Positions 26,559 to 35,069 of a stretch of DNA of 64,000 bases are shown here, one piece after another. The first letter of the stretch is position 1. The number at the start of each line of letters is the position of its first letter. Below the pieces are notes generated by a model. That model was not told where the DNA came from, did no database searches, and saw nothing but the letters and a program-made list of their open reading frames with translations. Made by a program: the position numbers and the translations under genes. The DNA comes from Bacteroidales bacterium (GTDB lineage: Bacteria; Bacteroidota; Bacteroidia; Bacteroidales; F082), in contig JAKSNA010000011.1 in assembly GCA_024400295.1 (NCBI GenBank), positions 1 through 64,000 of the forward strand. Direction: 5' to 3'.

Positions 26559-27263
26559 ATGGGAAGACGTTGGGTTATACCAGATATTCACGGGTGCTTC
26601 CAGACTTTGAAACAGCTTGTTGAGGAAGACATCCAGCTGACCAAAGAGGACTCTTTGTTTTTCCTCGGCGACTACATCGACCGCGGTTCTGATGGGAAGT
26701 CGGTCATCGACTATATCATGAGCATTCAACACCAAGGTTATAACGTTCGTTATGTCATTGGTAATCATGAAGATTTCTGTCTTAGATCTTACGAACAAGA
26801 CAAGAAAATGTTCATCTTCAAAGGCAGCGCACAGAAAGAATGGGAAAAATATGGCGGCAAAGCCACGCTGAACAGTTTCGGCGTAAAGAGGCCGTGTGAC
26901 ATCGACGAGAAATACATCGACTGGATGCGCAACGGTGAGTATTTCATCGAACTTGACAAATACATTCTGGTTCACGCAGGCATGAACTTCAACATCCAAA
27001 ACCCTTTTGACGATGTCTGGTCGATGATGTGGATTAGGGATTTCAAAGTCGATCCAATAAAAACAGGCGGCAAAAAAATCATCCACGGACACGTCCCCAT
27101 CGAGTACAGCATGATTGAAACATTCATAAAATCAACAAATTATGGTTTTATAGCACTCGACAACGGTGTCTATTACAAAGACAAGAAAGCCGGTTTTGGC
27201 AACCTTATTGCACTTGACATTGACAGCCTTGAGCTTATTGCTCAACCGAATATCGACTATTGA
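26559..27263 (+). CDS. Calcineurin-like metallophosphoesterase (Ser/Thr phosphatase type)
   Basis: 234 residues from the ATG at 26559, directly after the gpmA stop; a longer frame inside gpmA is not used. The metal motifs are VIPDIHGCF (D-x-H), FLGDYIDRGSDGKSVID (GDxxDRG), VIGNHEDF (GNHE), HAGMNF and KIIHGHVP. This is the PPP family, which includes bacterial Ser/Thr phosphatases and ApaH-like Ap4A hydrolases. The substrate cannot be decided from sequence. Translationally coupled to tatD (TGATG overlap at 27261-27265). Confidence 0.9.
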   Translation: MGRRWVIPDIHGCFQTLKQLVEEDIQLTKEDSLFFLGDYIDRGSDGKSVIDYIMSIQHQGYNVRYVIGNHEDFCLRSYEQDKKMFIFKGSAQKEWEKYGGKATLNSFGVKRPCDIDEKYIDWMRNGEYFIELDKYILVHAGMNFNIQNPFDDVWSMMWIRDFKVDPIKTGGKKIIHGHVPIEYSMIETFIKSTNYGFIALDNGVYYKDKKAGFGNLIALDIDSLELIAQPNIDY

Positions 27264-27946
27264 TGTTAGTTGACATCCATACTCACAACTACAACCTTGA
27301 TAATCAATGTGTTATCAAGGTTGTATGTTTAAATATGCCAGATTTCGACAAAATTCAGGACTGCACGTCTGCACAAAACCTTTTCTTTTCGGCAGGCGTT
27401 CATCCATGGGATGTTAAATCATTTGATGACAACACTTTAACCTCATTGAAGAAGATTGCAGAAGACAAACGAGTAGTTGCAATCGGGGAGTCAGGTCTCG
27501 ACAGGGTTTATGTAGATACGTTTGAATATCAACGAGTTATATTTCGGAAAATGATTGAACTGTCGGAAAAGATTAACAAGCCGATGATAATACATTCGGT
27601 CAGGTCGGATTCCGACATCATTTCCGAAAGGGGGAAATCAAAAGCGAGAATGCCGTGGATTATTCACGGATTCAACGGCTCGCTGCAAACCGCGCAACAA
27701 CTCATCGACCACGGGATGTACATTTCGCTCGGCGAAATTCTGTACAGAAACGTGAAGAAAGCCTCTGACTTGTTAAACATCTTGCCATTTGACAGGATTT
27801 TCTTTGAGACTGACACTGCGGAAAGGTCGATAGCTGACGTTTACAAGACAGCGGCGGCTCTCTCTGGCTGTGAAATTGGAGATTTGGAAATAAAGGTTTT
27901 TGATAACTTCAAAAGAATATTTTTCGATGGAAAACTGGAAGAATAG
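27263..27946 (+). CDS. TatD family metal-dependent hydrolase
   Basis: 227 residues from the ATG at 27263, which overlaps the preceding TGA by one base. The N-terminal metal site is VDIHTHNYN (H-x-H). AIGESGLDRVYVDTFEYQR carries the conserved Glu, MIIHSVR and WIIHGFNGS the histidines, and FFETDTAE the final Asp. TatD proteins are magnesium-dependent nucleases of 3'-5' type or related hydrolases. It is somewhat shorter than the usual ~260 residues but has all metal ligands. It overlaps tcdA by 20 bases. Confidence 0.9.
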   Translation: MLVDIHTHNYNLDNQCVIKVVCLNMPDFDKIQDCTSAQNLFFSAGVHPWDVKSFDDNTLTSLKKIAEDKRVVAIGESGLDRVYVDTFEYQRVIFRKMIELSEKINKPMIIHSVRSDSDIISERGKSKARMPWIIHGFNGSLQTAQQLIDHGMYISLGEILYRNVKKASDLLNILPFDRIFFETDTAERSIADVYKTAAALSGCEIGDLEIKVFDNFKRIFFDGKLEE

Positions 27947-28646
27947 AACACAGTTACTCATTGGTAATGAGGGAGTTGAGAAGCTCGCAAACTCTCATGT
28001 CTTAGTCGTCGGACTCGGCGGGGTCGGTGCATACGCCGCCGAACAGCTTGCCCGCGCAGGCATCGGCGAGATGACTATCATCGACAGTGACACCGTCAAC
28101 GAGACGAACAAAAACCGCCAGCTTTTGGCTCTCGACAGCACCATCGGGAGGCTGAAGACAGAGGTCATGGCGGAAAGGATACGCGACATCAATCCGAACA
28201 TCAACCTGCACGTCGTCACGCAATATCTTAAAGATCAACCGATTATCGACCTCATGGCCCAGAAATTCGATTTCATCGTTGATGCCATCGATACCTTGGC
28301 GCCGAAAGTTTTTCTACTTTACTACGCGGTACAAAATCATCAGAACATAGTGAGCTGCATGGGCGCAGGCGGAAAGTTTCATCCGGAACGCATTGAAATT
28401 GTAGATATTGCGAAATCACACGAATGCCGACTCGCGTTCTATATCAGGAAACGCCTGCACCGTCTTGGGATAAGGGAAGGCATCACTGTGGTTTATTCCC
28501 CGGAGAAAGTCGCCGACACCGCCTTTATCGTTGAAGATGAGAAAGTTGACAACAAAATCGCGACTGTCGGCACTATTTCGTATATGCCAGCCGTTTTCGG
28601 ATGTTTCTGCGCATCGTATGTGATAAATCAAATTCTCGGCAAATAA
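27927..28646 (+). CDS. tcdA: tRNA threonylcarbamoyladenosine dehydratase
   Basis: 239 residues from the ATG at 27927, inside the end of tatD. E1-like ThiF/MoeB fold: the nucleotide loop VLVVGLGGVGAYAAEQLARA, then TIIDSDTVNETNKNRQLLAL and the Asp-rich KFDFIVDAIDTLAPK. The family cyclises t6A to ct6A at position 37 of tRNAs reading ANN codons, using ATP. The cysteine in NIVSCMGAGGKFHP matches the family. Last gene of the gpmA run, converging on the zinc-ribbon gene with a 7-base gap. Confidence 0.9.
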   Translation: MENWKNRTQLLIGNEGVEKLANSHVLVVGLGGVGAYAAEQLARAGIGEMTIIDSDTVNETNKNRQLLALDSTIGRLKTEVMAERIRDINPNINLHVVTQYLKDQPIIDLMAQKFDFIVDAIDTLAPKVFLLYYAVQNHQNIVSCMGAGGKFHPERIEIVDIAKSHECRLAFYIRKRLHRLGIREGITVVYSPEKVADTAFIVEDEKVDNKIATVGTISYMPAVFGCFCASYVINQILGK

Positions 28647-28653
28647 CTGATTA

Positions 28654-29412
28654 TCAACCGACAACCAAGAACACGAAGTCGTGGCGTTTCTTGACTTCCT
28701 TCTCAATGTTAGCAATATAGTGTGTTCTCCTTGGAATCGTGTTAAGGATTTTCTGAGCCTCGTCGTACTCACCCATCTCACGATATAACTCAATGATTTC
28801 CAATGTTGAAGCCTCATATTCCTCATCTTCCGGAGTATAACGGCCTTTCAGCAGAACCAACAGAGCCTTCAAGTTTTCAATATATTCCTCGTGATACTTT
28901 TTGAAAAGCATTCTGCCTTCAAGGAGTTTCTGTCGATTCTTACGCCAAACATTAAAACTCATCTGCCCAGAAAGGAGATAACTGAGTTTGCCTTGATAAT
29001 TGTTACGCACCAAATCATTGTACGCCCACCACATCAGACGGCGCAGGTAGAGTTCCTTGTCGCGGTCGGCACCAACGACCTCCAAGGCCTTGCGATAGTG
29101 TTCTTTGAGTGCTATCTTTCCAGCGTTTTTGCTGAAACGCACCCCGAAAAAACGCCAGTGATTCCAATTATAATAAGGCCCGTCTGGTTTCGCGTAACTG
29201 ACAATCGGTTCTTCATATTTGTCAACCCAAAACCAATGGCTGCACGCTGGACAGATTATAAACTTCTGAGTCTCTGTGATATACGTATCGTTTAAGATCT
29301 TCCCATCGGAAAACAGCACCGATTTATTCACCATCTCCGACCTAACAAGATGACCCTCAAGATGGCAGCCGCAGCTCGGGCATTTTATATAAAACGTGTC
29401 AAATCTTAACAT
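28654..29412 (-). CDS. Unknown zinc-ribbon protein with helical C-terminus
   Basis: 252 residues. The N-terminus has two CxxC pairs, IKCPSCGCHLEG (residues ~10-13) and FIICPACSHWFWVDKYEEP (~54-57), a likely zinc ribbon of the CpXC type. The remaining ~170 residues are helical, with repeated short helices (KEHYRKALEVVGADRDKELY; IIELYREMGEYDEAQKILNT) resembling TPR-like pairs. No signal peptide or membrane segment. It follows the RNase H gene by 8 bases and is co-transcribed. I do not recognise a named family. Confidence 0.75.
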   Translation of the reverse strand: MLRFDTFYIKCPSCGCHLEGHLVRSEMVNKSVLFSDGKILNDTYITETQKFIICPACSHWFWVDKYEEPIVSYAKPDGPYYNWNHWRFFGVRFSKNAGKIALKEHYRKALEVVGADRDKELYLRRLMWWAYNDLVRNNYQGKLSYLLSGQMSFNVWRKNRQKLLEGRMLFKKYHEEYIENLKALLVLLKGRYTPEDEEYEASTLEIIELYREMGEYDEAQKILNTIPRRTHYIANIEKEVKKRHDFVFLVVG

Positions 29413-29420
29413 ATCATCAT

Positions 29421-30056
29421 TTATTTTCTGCCAAAGTCAGCGGGGACTTCACCCCATATTTCCGTTTTCCATTTATAGACGGGTACTCTGAAAGTGTTTT
29501 CCGCAAGCCATTTTTCGGCTCTTCTAATTACATCGAAAAGATATGCATTCTTCTGATTTTCAATAAGTTTGGTCTTACATTTACCTTCTTTGACCCATTT
29601 TTGTCCGTTCAGCGAATCGGAATAAATCGGAAGACAGAGTTTGTTTTTCTGTTGCCATGCGAGGCAATGGACAATGGCGAGAAACTCTCCGATGTTGTTG
29701 GTCCCGTAATCAAATACAGGGCTTTTAAACACTTCCGTGCCGGTTTCGACATATACGCCGCGGTACTCCATTTTGCCCGGATTGCCCGAACATGCTGCAT
29801 CGACGGCGATGGCATTGGGGATTGGTTTTGGCGTGTCCTCAGGAAGTTTTGACAATCTTTCAGTTGTAGTAAACTCTTTATTATCAACATAATAATCTTC
29901 AAAACCTTTTTTAAAGGCATCTTCTGCGCTTTGTCGGTCGGGGAAGCCCTTAAACCTTGCACCATGGAATCCCTCCACCTGAAGCCTGCATTCGTCCCAG
30001 CTGGAAAACACGCCGATTTGTCGGCCTTGCCAAACGGTATAAAATTTATTTTTCAC
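29421..30056 (-). CDS. rnhA: Ribonuclease H with N-terminal viroplasmin domain
   Basis: 211 residues starting at a GTG (30056). The N-terminal ~50 residues are the viroplasmin/caulimovirus-VI hybrid-binding domain (FYTVWQGRQIGVFSSWDECR ... GFPDRQSAEDAFK). The RNase H1 domain follows: AVDAACSGNPG (first Asp), NNIGEFLAIVHCLAW (Glu), YSDSLNGQKWV (Asp). It removes RNA from RNA-DNA hybrids. The promoter box ends only 4 bases before the GTG, so the mRNA is probably leaderless, which would explain a non-ATG start without a Shine-Dalgarno. Slightly unusual spacing; family assignment is firm. Confidence 0.93.
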   Translation of the reverse strand: MKNKFYTVWQGRQIGVFSSWDECRLQVEGFHGARFKGFPDRQSAEDAFKKGFEDYYVDNKEFTTTERLSKLPEDTPKPIPNAIAVDAACSGNPGKMEYRGVYVETGTEVFKSPVFDYGTNNIGEFLAIVHCLAWQQKNKLCLPIYSDSLNGQKWVKEGKCKTKLIENQKNAYLFDVIRRAEKWLAENTFRVPVYKWKTEIWGEVPADFGRK

Positions 30057-30060
30057 GGCG

Positions 30061-30068
30061 CAAAAGTA
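30061..30068 (-). promoter_or_regulatory. Bacteroidota -7 box for rnhA, near-leaderless
   Basis: TACTTTTG on the minus strand, separated from the GTG start by four bases (CGCC). Confidence 0.72.
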
Positions 30069-30114
30069 ATATTTTTTTCAAGGTGGTTGTCGATATTATC
30101 GGAATTTAATTTCA

Positions 30115-30145
30115 AAAAGAAAAAAGCCACTGATAATCAGTGGCC
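30115..30145 (-). terminator. Terminator of the tRNA-Glu gene
   Basis: GCCACTGAT/ATCAGTGGC (30126-30144) forms a 9-bp hairpin with a one-base loop if fully paired. In minus-strand RNA it is followed by a U-rich run (30115-30125). Confidence 0.82.
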
Positions 30146-30150
30146 TTCGT

Positions 30151-30225
30151 TGGTATCGGGTAAGGGAATCGAACCCTTATTTCGACAGTGAGAGTGTCGT
30201 TACCTAACCGTTAGTAGAACCCGAC
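30151..30225 (-). tRNA. tRNA-Glu (anticodon CUC)
   Basis: A full cloverleaf on the minus strand. Acceptor is GTCGGGT/ACCCGAT (first pair G-U), the D arm TACT/GGTA has an AACGGTTA-type loop, and the T arm is AAGGG/CCCTT with loop TTCGATT. Anticodon stem CGACA/TGTCG encloses CTCTCAC, giving anticodon CTC at 34-36. The 3' CCA is encoded (30151-30153). Own promoter and terminator. Confidence 0.94.
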
Positions 30226-30246
30226 ATCGGTCATTTTTTGACGGTG

Positions 30247-30254
30247 CAAAAGTA
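30247..30254 (-). promoter_or_regulatory. Bacteroidota -7 box for the tRNA gene
   Basis: TACTTTTG on the minus strand, about 22 bases before the tRNA 5' end. Confidence 0.72.
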
Positions 30255-30285
30255 CAAATAATTTTAATATGCGCAACAAAAAATC

Positions 30286-31269
30286 TCAAAATTTTTTCAA
30301 CGCCGCGCAAATCTCATCACTGTTCAGTTCGTTCATGCATTTGAAATGTTTCTTCGGGCAGTTCTTATAGCCGAGTTTTGAACATGGACGGCACTTAAGT
30401 CCTTTGCATTCAATGATTTTCGAAAACTCTGGGTGCTGCGGGTCGTAAGGTGTCATGCCAAACTCAGGCACCGTGTTGCCCCACGTCGAGATGATAGGCT
30501 TGTGCAATGCGGCGGCGATGTGCATCATTCCGGTGTCGTTGGTCAAGACGGCTTTCGCCATTTTTATGATTGAAGCCGACTGTTCGAGATTAAGCATTCC
30601 GACAGGATTTCCCACGTTCTCACCGACCGCGTCGGCAATCTCTTTGGCACGAACCATGTCTTCCGAACCACCCAGAAGTATCACCGGCTCGTCGAGTTTC
30701 TCTATGACTTCAATGACTTTCTGCGTCGGAAGTACTTTCGTGTTATAGCTTCCGCCAATGACAACGGCATAAAACCCGTTACGGAACTCCTCAGGAAGGT
30801 CCGGCTCCTGCATCTGGTTCGTGTCGCTGATGTAAAACTCCAAGCCTTTGCCGTCGTTCTTGACATCCAACGCTTCAACAGCCTCAAAATACCTGTCAAC
30901 AATATGGGACTTCGGCAACTTGTTGATTTTGAATACAGTCAACAGCATCTTCTTAAAATCGAGCTTATGGAAACTGTGATGCTCGCACCTCAAAGCGCGG
31001 CAAATCGCCTTCGACCTGTGATTCTTCTGTAAATCAATGACATAATCAAAATTCTCTTTCTTCAATTCTTTGATGGTCTCCCTCAAGGAACCCGAAAACT
31101 CGTGGGTCTTATCGACAAAAGGGTTGGCATGCGTTATGCCCGCGAATTTTTCTTTTATCAGATAATGCAACTCCAAATCGTCATCCATCTGCCATTTCAG
31201 ACATCTTATTATCGGAGTTGTCAGGACGATGTCGCCTATCGAACTGAATCGTATTATCAAAATTTTCAT
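30286..31269 (-). CDS. Family 9 glycosyltransferase (heptosyltransferase type)
   Basis: 327 residues. MKILIIRFSSIGDIVLTTPI is the GT9 N-terminal signature of ADP-heptose:LPS heptosyltransferases. VIDLQKNHRSKAICRAL follows; the C-terminal half has VVIGGSYNTKVLP, VILLGGSED and LTNDTGMMHIAAALHKPIIS, which make up the nucleotide-sugar site. A cysteine-rich tail (CKGLKCRPCSKLGYKNCP) is usual for Bacteroidota members. Adds a core or surface-polysaccharide sugar at the cytoplasmic face. Last gene of the tightly spaced minus-strand run. Confidence 0.92.
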   Translation of the reverse strand: MKILIIRFSSIGDIVLTTPIIRCLKWQMDDDLELHYLIKEKFAGITHANPFVDKTHEFSGSLRETIKELKKENFDYVIDLQKNHRSKAICRALRCEHHSFHKLDFKKMLLTVFKINKLPKSHIVDRYFEAVEALDVKNDGKGLEFYISDTNQMQEPDLPEEFRNGFYAVVIGGSYNTKVLPTQKVIEVIEKLDEPVILLGGSEDMVRAKEIADAVGENVGNPVGMLNLEQSASIIKMAKAVLTNDTGMMHIAAALHKPIISTWGNTVPEFGMTPYDPQHPEFSKIIECKGLKCRPCSKLGYKNCPKKHFKCMNELNSDEICAALKKF

Positions 31270-31275
31270 GTCGTT

Positions 31276-34116
31276 TTATTTTTCAATTAAAGTTGATTTG
31301 AATCTACTTACCCCTTGATAATCAAGTGAAGGGAAGTCTTTCAAGTATTTGAACTCCGCCTCGTTTGACTTAAAATCCAACGGTTTTGGGTCGATTCCTA
31401 TGTCTCTCGCCCAAATCGCGATGTAACTGTTCATTGAAACAAAATACATTTTAGTGCGGTCAATGGGCTGGCCGTTTTCCAAACAGACTTTCGCATTGAC
31501 GAAATGATCAACATTGTCGCTGCCAACGTAATGTTCAATGGTATAAGTGATTCCGGAGACATGGCACGGAGAATAATCATTTGTTGCTGCGAGATTCAGA
31601 AACTCCGCTATCTGCTCGCCTGTCATCTCCATCGTGACGATGCCATTGTCAAACGGATCGAGATTCAAGATGTCAATATATCTGAAATTGGTGCTCGTCA
31701 TGCTGTCTAAACGCACGCCGCCGGGATTCTGTATCGCGATTTCGGTTTTTGCCATATAACGCTGCGCGTCGGTCATGAAGGCGCCAAGCTCTTCTTTGTT
31801 CGACAACGGAAACTTCGACTGTCCGACAATTCTGTTGAACTCTGGGACGTGGCAAAAACCGTCAACTTTCTTTTTTATGTTTTCATCGACTTTCGTAATT
31901 TCTCTTAAATCAATGATTTGTGAATGTTTATTGATAATCTCCCCGCCATAAATCTGTATCTTTGTCAGAGTCGTGAAATCCAAATTCCGTTTCGACTGGG
32001 TATATAACACGCCGCTTGGATATTGTTCAGCCAGCAAATGATGTGAATGGCCACCGATGATGAGATCGAATTCCGGGAAGATTCTTGCGAAAACGGTGTC
32101 AACGTCGAGACCGCAGTGGTCGAGCAGGACAAAGACATCGCAGCTGTCTTTAAGTGACAGATAGTCATTGATTTTCTGTATTGCGTCAACAAACCGCACA
32201 TCTTTTATGCTGTCGCGATGCGCACTCGGATAACCATAGTTCGATGTTTCAATCATCCCGAGGAAAATCATGCTGACATCCACACCTTTTATGTTTTTCA
32301 CAGTTTTGAAGTATGGTTTTATCATTCCTGAAATCTCAGGATAACTTGAGAAATCGGCGTTTGCGCAGATGACAGGAAAGTTTGTATTCTTCACAAAATA
32401 CTCAAGACCATTGATGCTTTCGTCAAATTCATGATTGCCTAACTCGCTGACAGTGAACCTCAAATCATTCATAAGAGTTGTCATCGGCATATTGGGATAC
32501 GTCGGATTCTTGTCGTTATAAATGTTGCCGGTTCTGTTGTCGCCTGCACTTACAAGCATCAGATCAGGATAGATTTTACGCAGACTATCAACAACATACG
32601 CAAATCTCGGCATCTTTTCAATATGGCCGTGCATGTCGTTGATCGAGAGGATTTCCACTTCCAAGGTGTCAATATTCCTTGCCTTAATTCTGTCAAGGCA
32701 TTGATAGCCAACGGTATCATGATTTTCAAAATATTCTATCGTGGCATCGTAAATCAACGGCCCTGTCGTCATCGCTTTAAAGCCTTGTTTTTCAAGAAAT
32801 TCCATCGGATATTCGCTCAACGCGACTGAATATTTTCTTTCCAAGTCAAGCGGCTCGCCATTTTCAAGAGTCACCGACACATTTGAAAAATGCGGAATCT
32901 TATATTCGTCAAAAACATAGTCAATCGAATAGTTCATGCCTGAAACATAAACCGGCCCACGGTCACTTGTCGAAAAATCATTTATGAAACTGACAATTTC
33001 CTTACCGCTCATCTCTATGGTTTTCAATCTGTTATCAAAAGGGCTGAAGTCATAGACATCAACAACTCTTATTTTATCACCTTCGTGACTTGTCTTTCTG
33101 ATGGCACCATAATTATGGAAAGCGAGTTCGGTGTTCATGACCGAACGGTATGAGTCGGCGAGCAGACAGCCTATCCTGTATCTGTTGTCAAGCGGAGTGG
33201 CCGTGTAGCCCAAAAGCCGCGTCAGGAATTTGTTTTTGTAAAATTCATCTACACTTTTTCTGAGTTTTCCGTTTTCCGAAAGTCCGTTTTTCAATGATAT
33301 ACACTCCGCCGTCTTTGAAACGACCTTACCGTCAACGACATTTATTTTCACGACATTAGCGTAATCCAGACACGATCCAGCCTGCGTGCAAAGGATGTTA
33401 TCTCCTTTATATTCAATATATTTATGATGATAATGACCACCAATAATCACATCAAATTGCGGACAGTCTTCCGCTATCGGGAAGTCACTTCTTTCACCGC
33501 AATGCGAAAGCAGAATGAATACATCACAGCTGTCGGCAAGATATACATAATCTTTGGCGGTTTCGTAAGGATCAGTGAAGCTGATGTTTTGTATATTTTT
33601 CCCAATCGCTGACGGATGACCGTTTTTATATGTCTCAATAAGCCCCAAGACACAAATTTTAACATCTTGATTATCAATATAATGATATGGTTTTATATTC
33701 AATTCAGGTTCTTTCGAAAAATCGGCGTTCGCACAAATCATCGGGATTTTCGTTTTTTTCTGAAAATCAACCAACCCGTCAATGCCTTTGTCAAATTCAT
33801 GGTTGCCGACGGCAGAGAGGTCAAATCCGATTTTTTTCATCAGCTTGAACATGGGATAATTCGGACAATCAGGATAGAAATCGTTGTACGAATTGCCAGT
33901 TATATTATCTCCAGCACTGAATATCAACAGATTAGGATATAGTTTTCGCAGACTGTCGGCAACGAATCCGAGACGTGGCATTCGCTCAATATGCCCGTGC
34001 ATATCGTTGACCGTAAGGATAACAATCTCTTTGGAATCATTGTCAGATAAAGATTTGTCAGTTGCGCAAGAAAACAGCAAAAGACTGATAATCAGTAAAC
34101 TAAGTATTCTATTCAT
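31276..34116 (-). CDS. Tandem-duplicated 5'-nucleotidase lipoprotein
   Basis: 946 residues with lipoprotein signal MNRILSLLIISLLLFSC. Two complete copies of the 5'-nucleotidase architecture (metallophosphoesterase plus 5'-nucleotidase C domain) are fused head to tail. Copy 1, residues ~28-495, has LTVNDMHGH, SAGDN, GNHEFD and IGGHYHH. Copy 2, ~497-945, has LSINDMHGH, SAGDN, GNHEFD and IGGHSHH. Both keep metal ligands and the substrate-domain Arg (NYGAIR, NPGGVR). Normal family members have one copy (~500 residues). Expected periplasmic-face outer-membrane nucleotide or UDP-sugar hydrolase. Its ATG overlaps the dus stop by 4 bases. Confidence 0.9.
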   Translation of the reverse strand: MNRILSLLIISLLLFSCATDKSLSDNDSKEIVILTVNDMHGHIERMPRLGFVADSLRKLYPNLLIFSAGDNITGNSYNDFYPDCPNYPMFKLMKKIGFDLSAVGNHEFDKGIDGLVDFQKKTKIPMICANADFSKEPELNIKPYHYIDNQDVKICVLGLIETYKNGHPSAIGKNIQNISFTDPYETAKDYVYLADSCDVFILLSHCGERSDFPIAEDCPQFDVIIGGHYHHKYIEYKGDNILCTQAGSCLDYANVVKINVVDGKVVSKTAECISLKNGLSENGKLRKSVDEFYKNKFLTRLLGYTATPLDNRYRIGCLLADSYRSVMNTELAFHNYGAIRKTSHEGDKIRVVDVYDFSPFDNRLKTIEMSGKEIVSFINDFSTSDRGPVYVSGMNYSIDYVFDEYKIPHFSNVSVTLENGEPLDLERKYSVALSEYPMEFLEKQGFKAMTTGPLIYDATIEYFENHDTVGYQCLDRIKARNIDTLEVEILSINDMHGHIEKMPRFAYVVDSLRKIYPDLMLVSAGDNRTGNIYNDKNPTYPNMPMTTLMNDLRFTVSELGNHEFDESINGLEYFVKNTNFPVICANADFSSYPEISGMIKPYFKTVKNIKGVDVSMIFLGMIETSNYGYPSAHRDSIKDVRFVDAIQKINDYLSLKDSCDVFVLLDHCGLDVDTVFARIFPEFDLIIGGHSHHLLAEQYPSGVLYTQSKRNLDFTTLTKIQIYGGEIINKHSQIIDLREITKVDENIKKKVDGFCHVPEFNRIVGQSKFPLSNKEELGAFMTDAQRYMAKTEIAIQNPGGVRLDSMTSTNFRYIDILNLDPFDNGIVTMEMTGEQIAEFLNLAATNDYSPCHVSGITYTIEHYVGSDNVDHFVNAKVCLENGQPIDRTKMYFVSMNSYIAIWARDIGIDPKPLDFKSNEAEFKYLKDFPSLDYQGVSRFKSTLIEK

Positions 34117-35069
34117 AAAACAATTTTATTTTCTTTAAATATCTTTTCAACAGCATCTTCATATTCATCCAAATGATTGACTTTCTTTACGTTACGCCAG
34201 ACATTCTGCGAATCATCGAAGATGTTCATCATGTATTTCCACAATTCCTTCATGCTGCCGATAATTTTCGGGCTGCCGCCGGCATGACGCAGTCGCTCGA
34301 CATACAAATCAACTACAAACTTATGCAATCTTATGTTTTTATCTTGCTGATTGTCATTGATTTGCTTTATTTCCTCAGCCAAAAACGGATTCGTCAGCAG
34401 TCCGCGTCCCAACATCATATGAGTTTTATCTGTAGAAATATTTTCTACAACCGATTTATATTTTTCGACTGTATAAATATCGCCGTTATATATTAAAGGC
34501 TTGTTAATCAACGGAATAAGTTCCTTGAACTTTTCAATTGATGCCTCTCCGGTGTACATCTGTTTCCCGATTCGCGGATGAATTATTATCTCGCTGAAAG
34601 ACAATGTGTTAAATGTCTCAATGAACTTGAATATCTCGTCAGGACTGTAATAGCCGAGCCGGCATTTTATGCTGAATTTTATTCCGTCAATGTCATTGCA
34701 GACTTCCTCAAGCATCGCGGTAGTACGTTGATAATCAGCCATAAGACCACAGCCGCGCGTTTTGTTCGCCACACGCGGGAAAGGACAGCCCATATTCAAG
34801 TTAAACTCAGTATAACCCATTGATTTACATTGATTTGCAAATCTGGTTATCTCCTCGGCGGTATTACTCAATATTTGAGGCACAACGATTTTAACATCAT
34901 TGAACCTCGGGTCAATCTCTTCGCCGCGCAGACTTTTTGAGTTGTCTTTTTGTATCCCCGTGAAAAAAGGCGTATATAACTTGTCTATTCCGCCAAAATG
35001 TTTCATGAACACATTGCGATAGACCACATCGGTAATCCCTTGAAACGGTGCAAGACTTAACTCATTCAT
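34113..35069 (-). CDS. tRNA-dihydrouridine synthase family protein
   Basis: 318 residues, FMN-dependent Dus family TIM barrel. APFQGITDVVYRN starts the barrel. LNMGCPFPRVANKTRGCGLM contains the catalytic cysteine loop (Cys in the N-M-G-C-P motif and the following K-x-x-x-G-C-G). FSIKCRLGY, IIIHPR and LIYNGDIYT follow, and MLGRGLLTNPFL closes the flavin site. It reduces uridines in the tRNA D loop. Overlaps lnt upstream and the nucleotidase gene downstream by 4 bases each, so the three are translated as a unit. Confidence 0.92.
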   Translation of the reverse strand: MNELSLAPFQGITDVVYRNVFMKHFGGIDKLYTPFFTGIQKDNSKSLRGEEIDPRFNDVKIVVPQILSNTAEEITRFANQCKSMGYTEFNLNMGCPFPRVANKTRGCGLMADYQRTTAMLEEVCNDIDGIKFSIKCRLGYYSPDEIFKFIETFNTLSFSEIIIHPRIGKQMYTGEASIEKFKELIPLINKPLIYNGDIYTVEKYKSVVENISTDKTHMMLGRGLLTNPFLAEEIKQINDNQQDKNIRLHKFVVDLYVERLRHAGGSPKIIGSMKELWKYMMNIFDDSQNVWRNVKKVNHLDEYEDAVEKIFKENKIVL

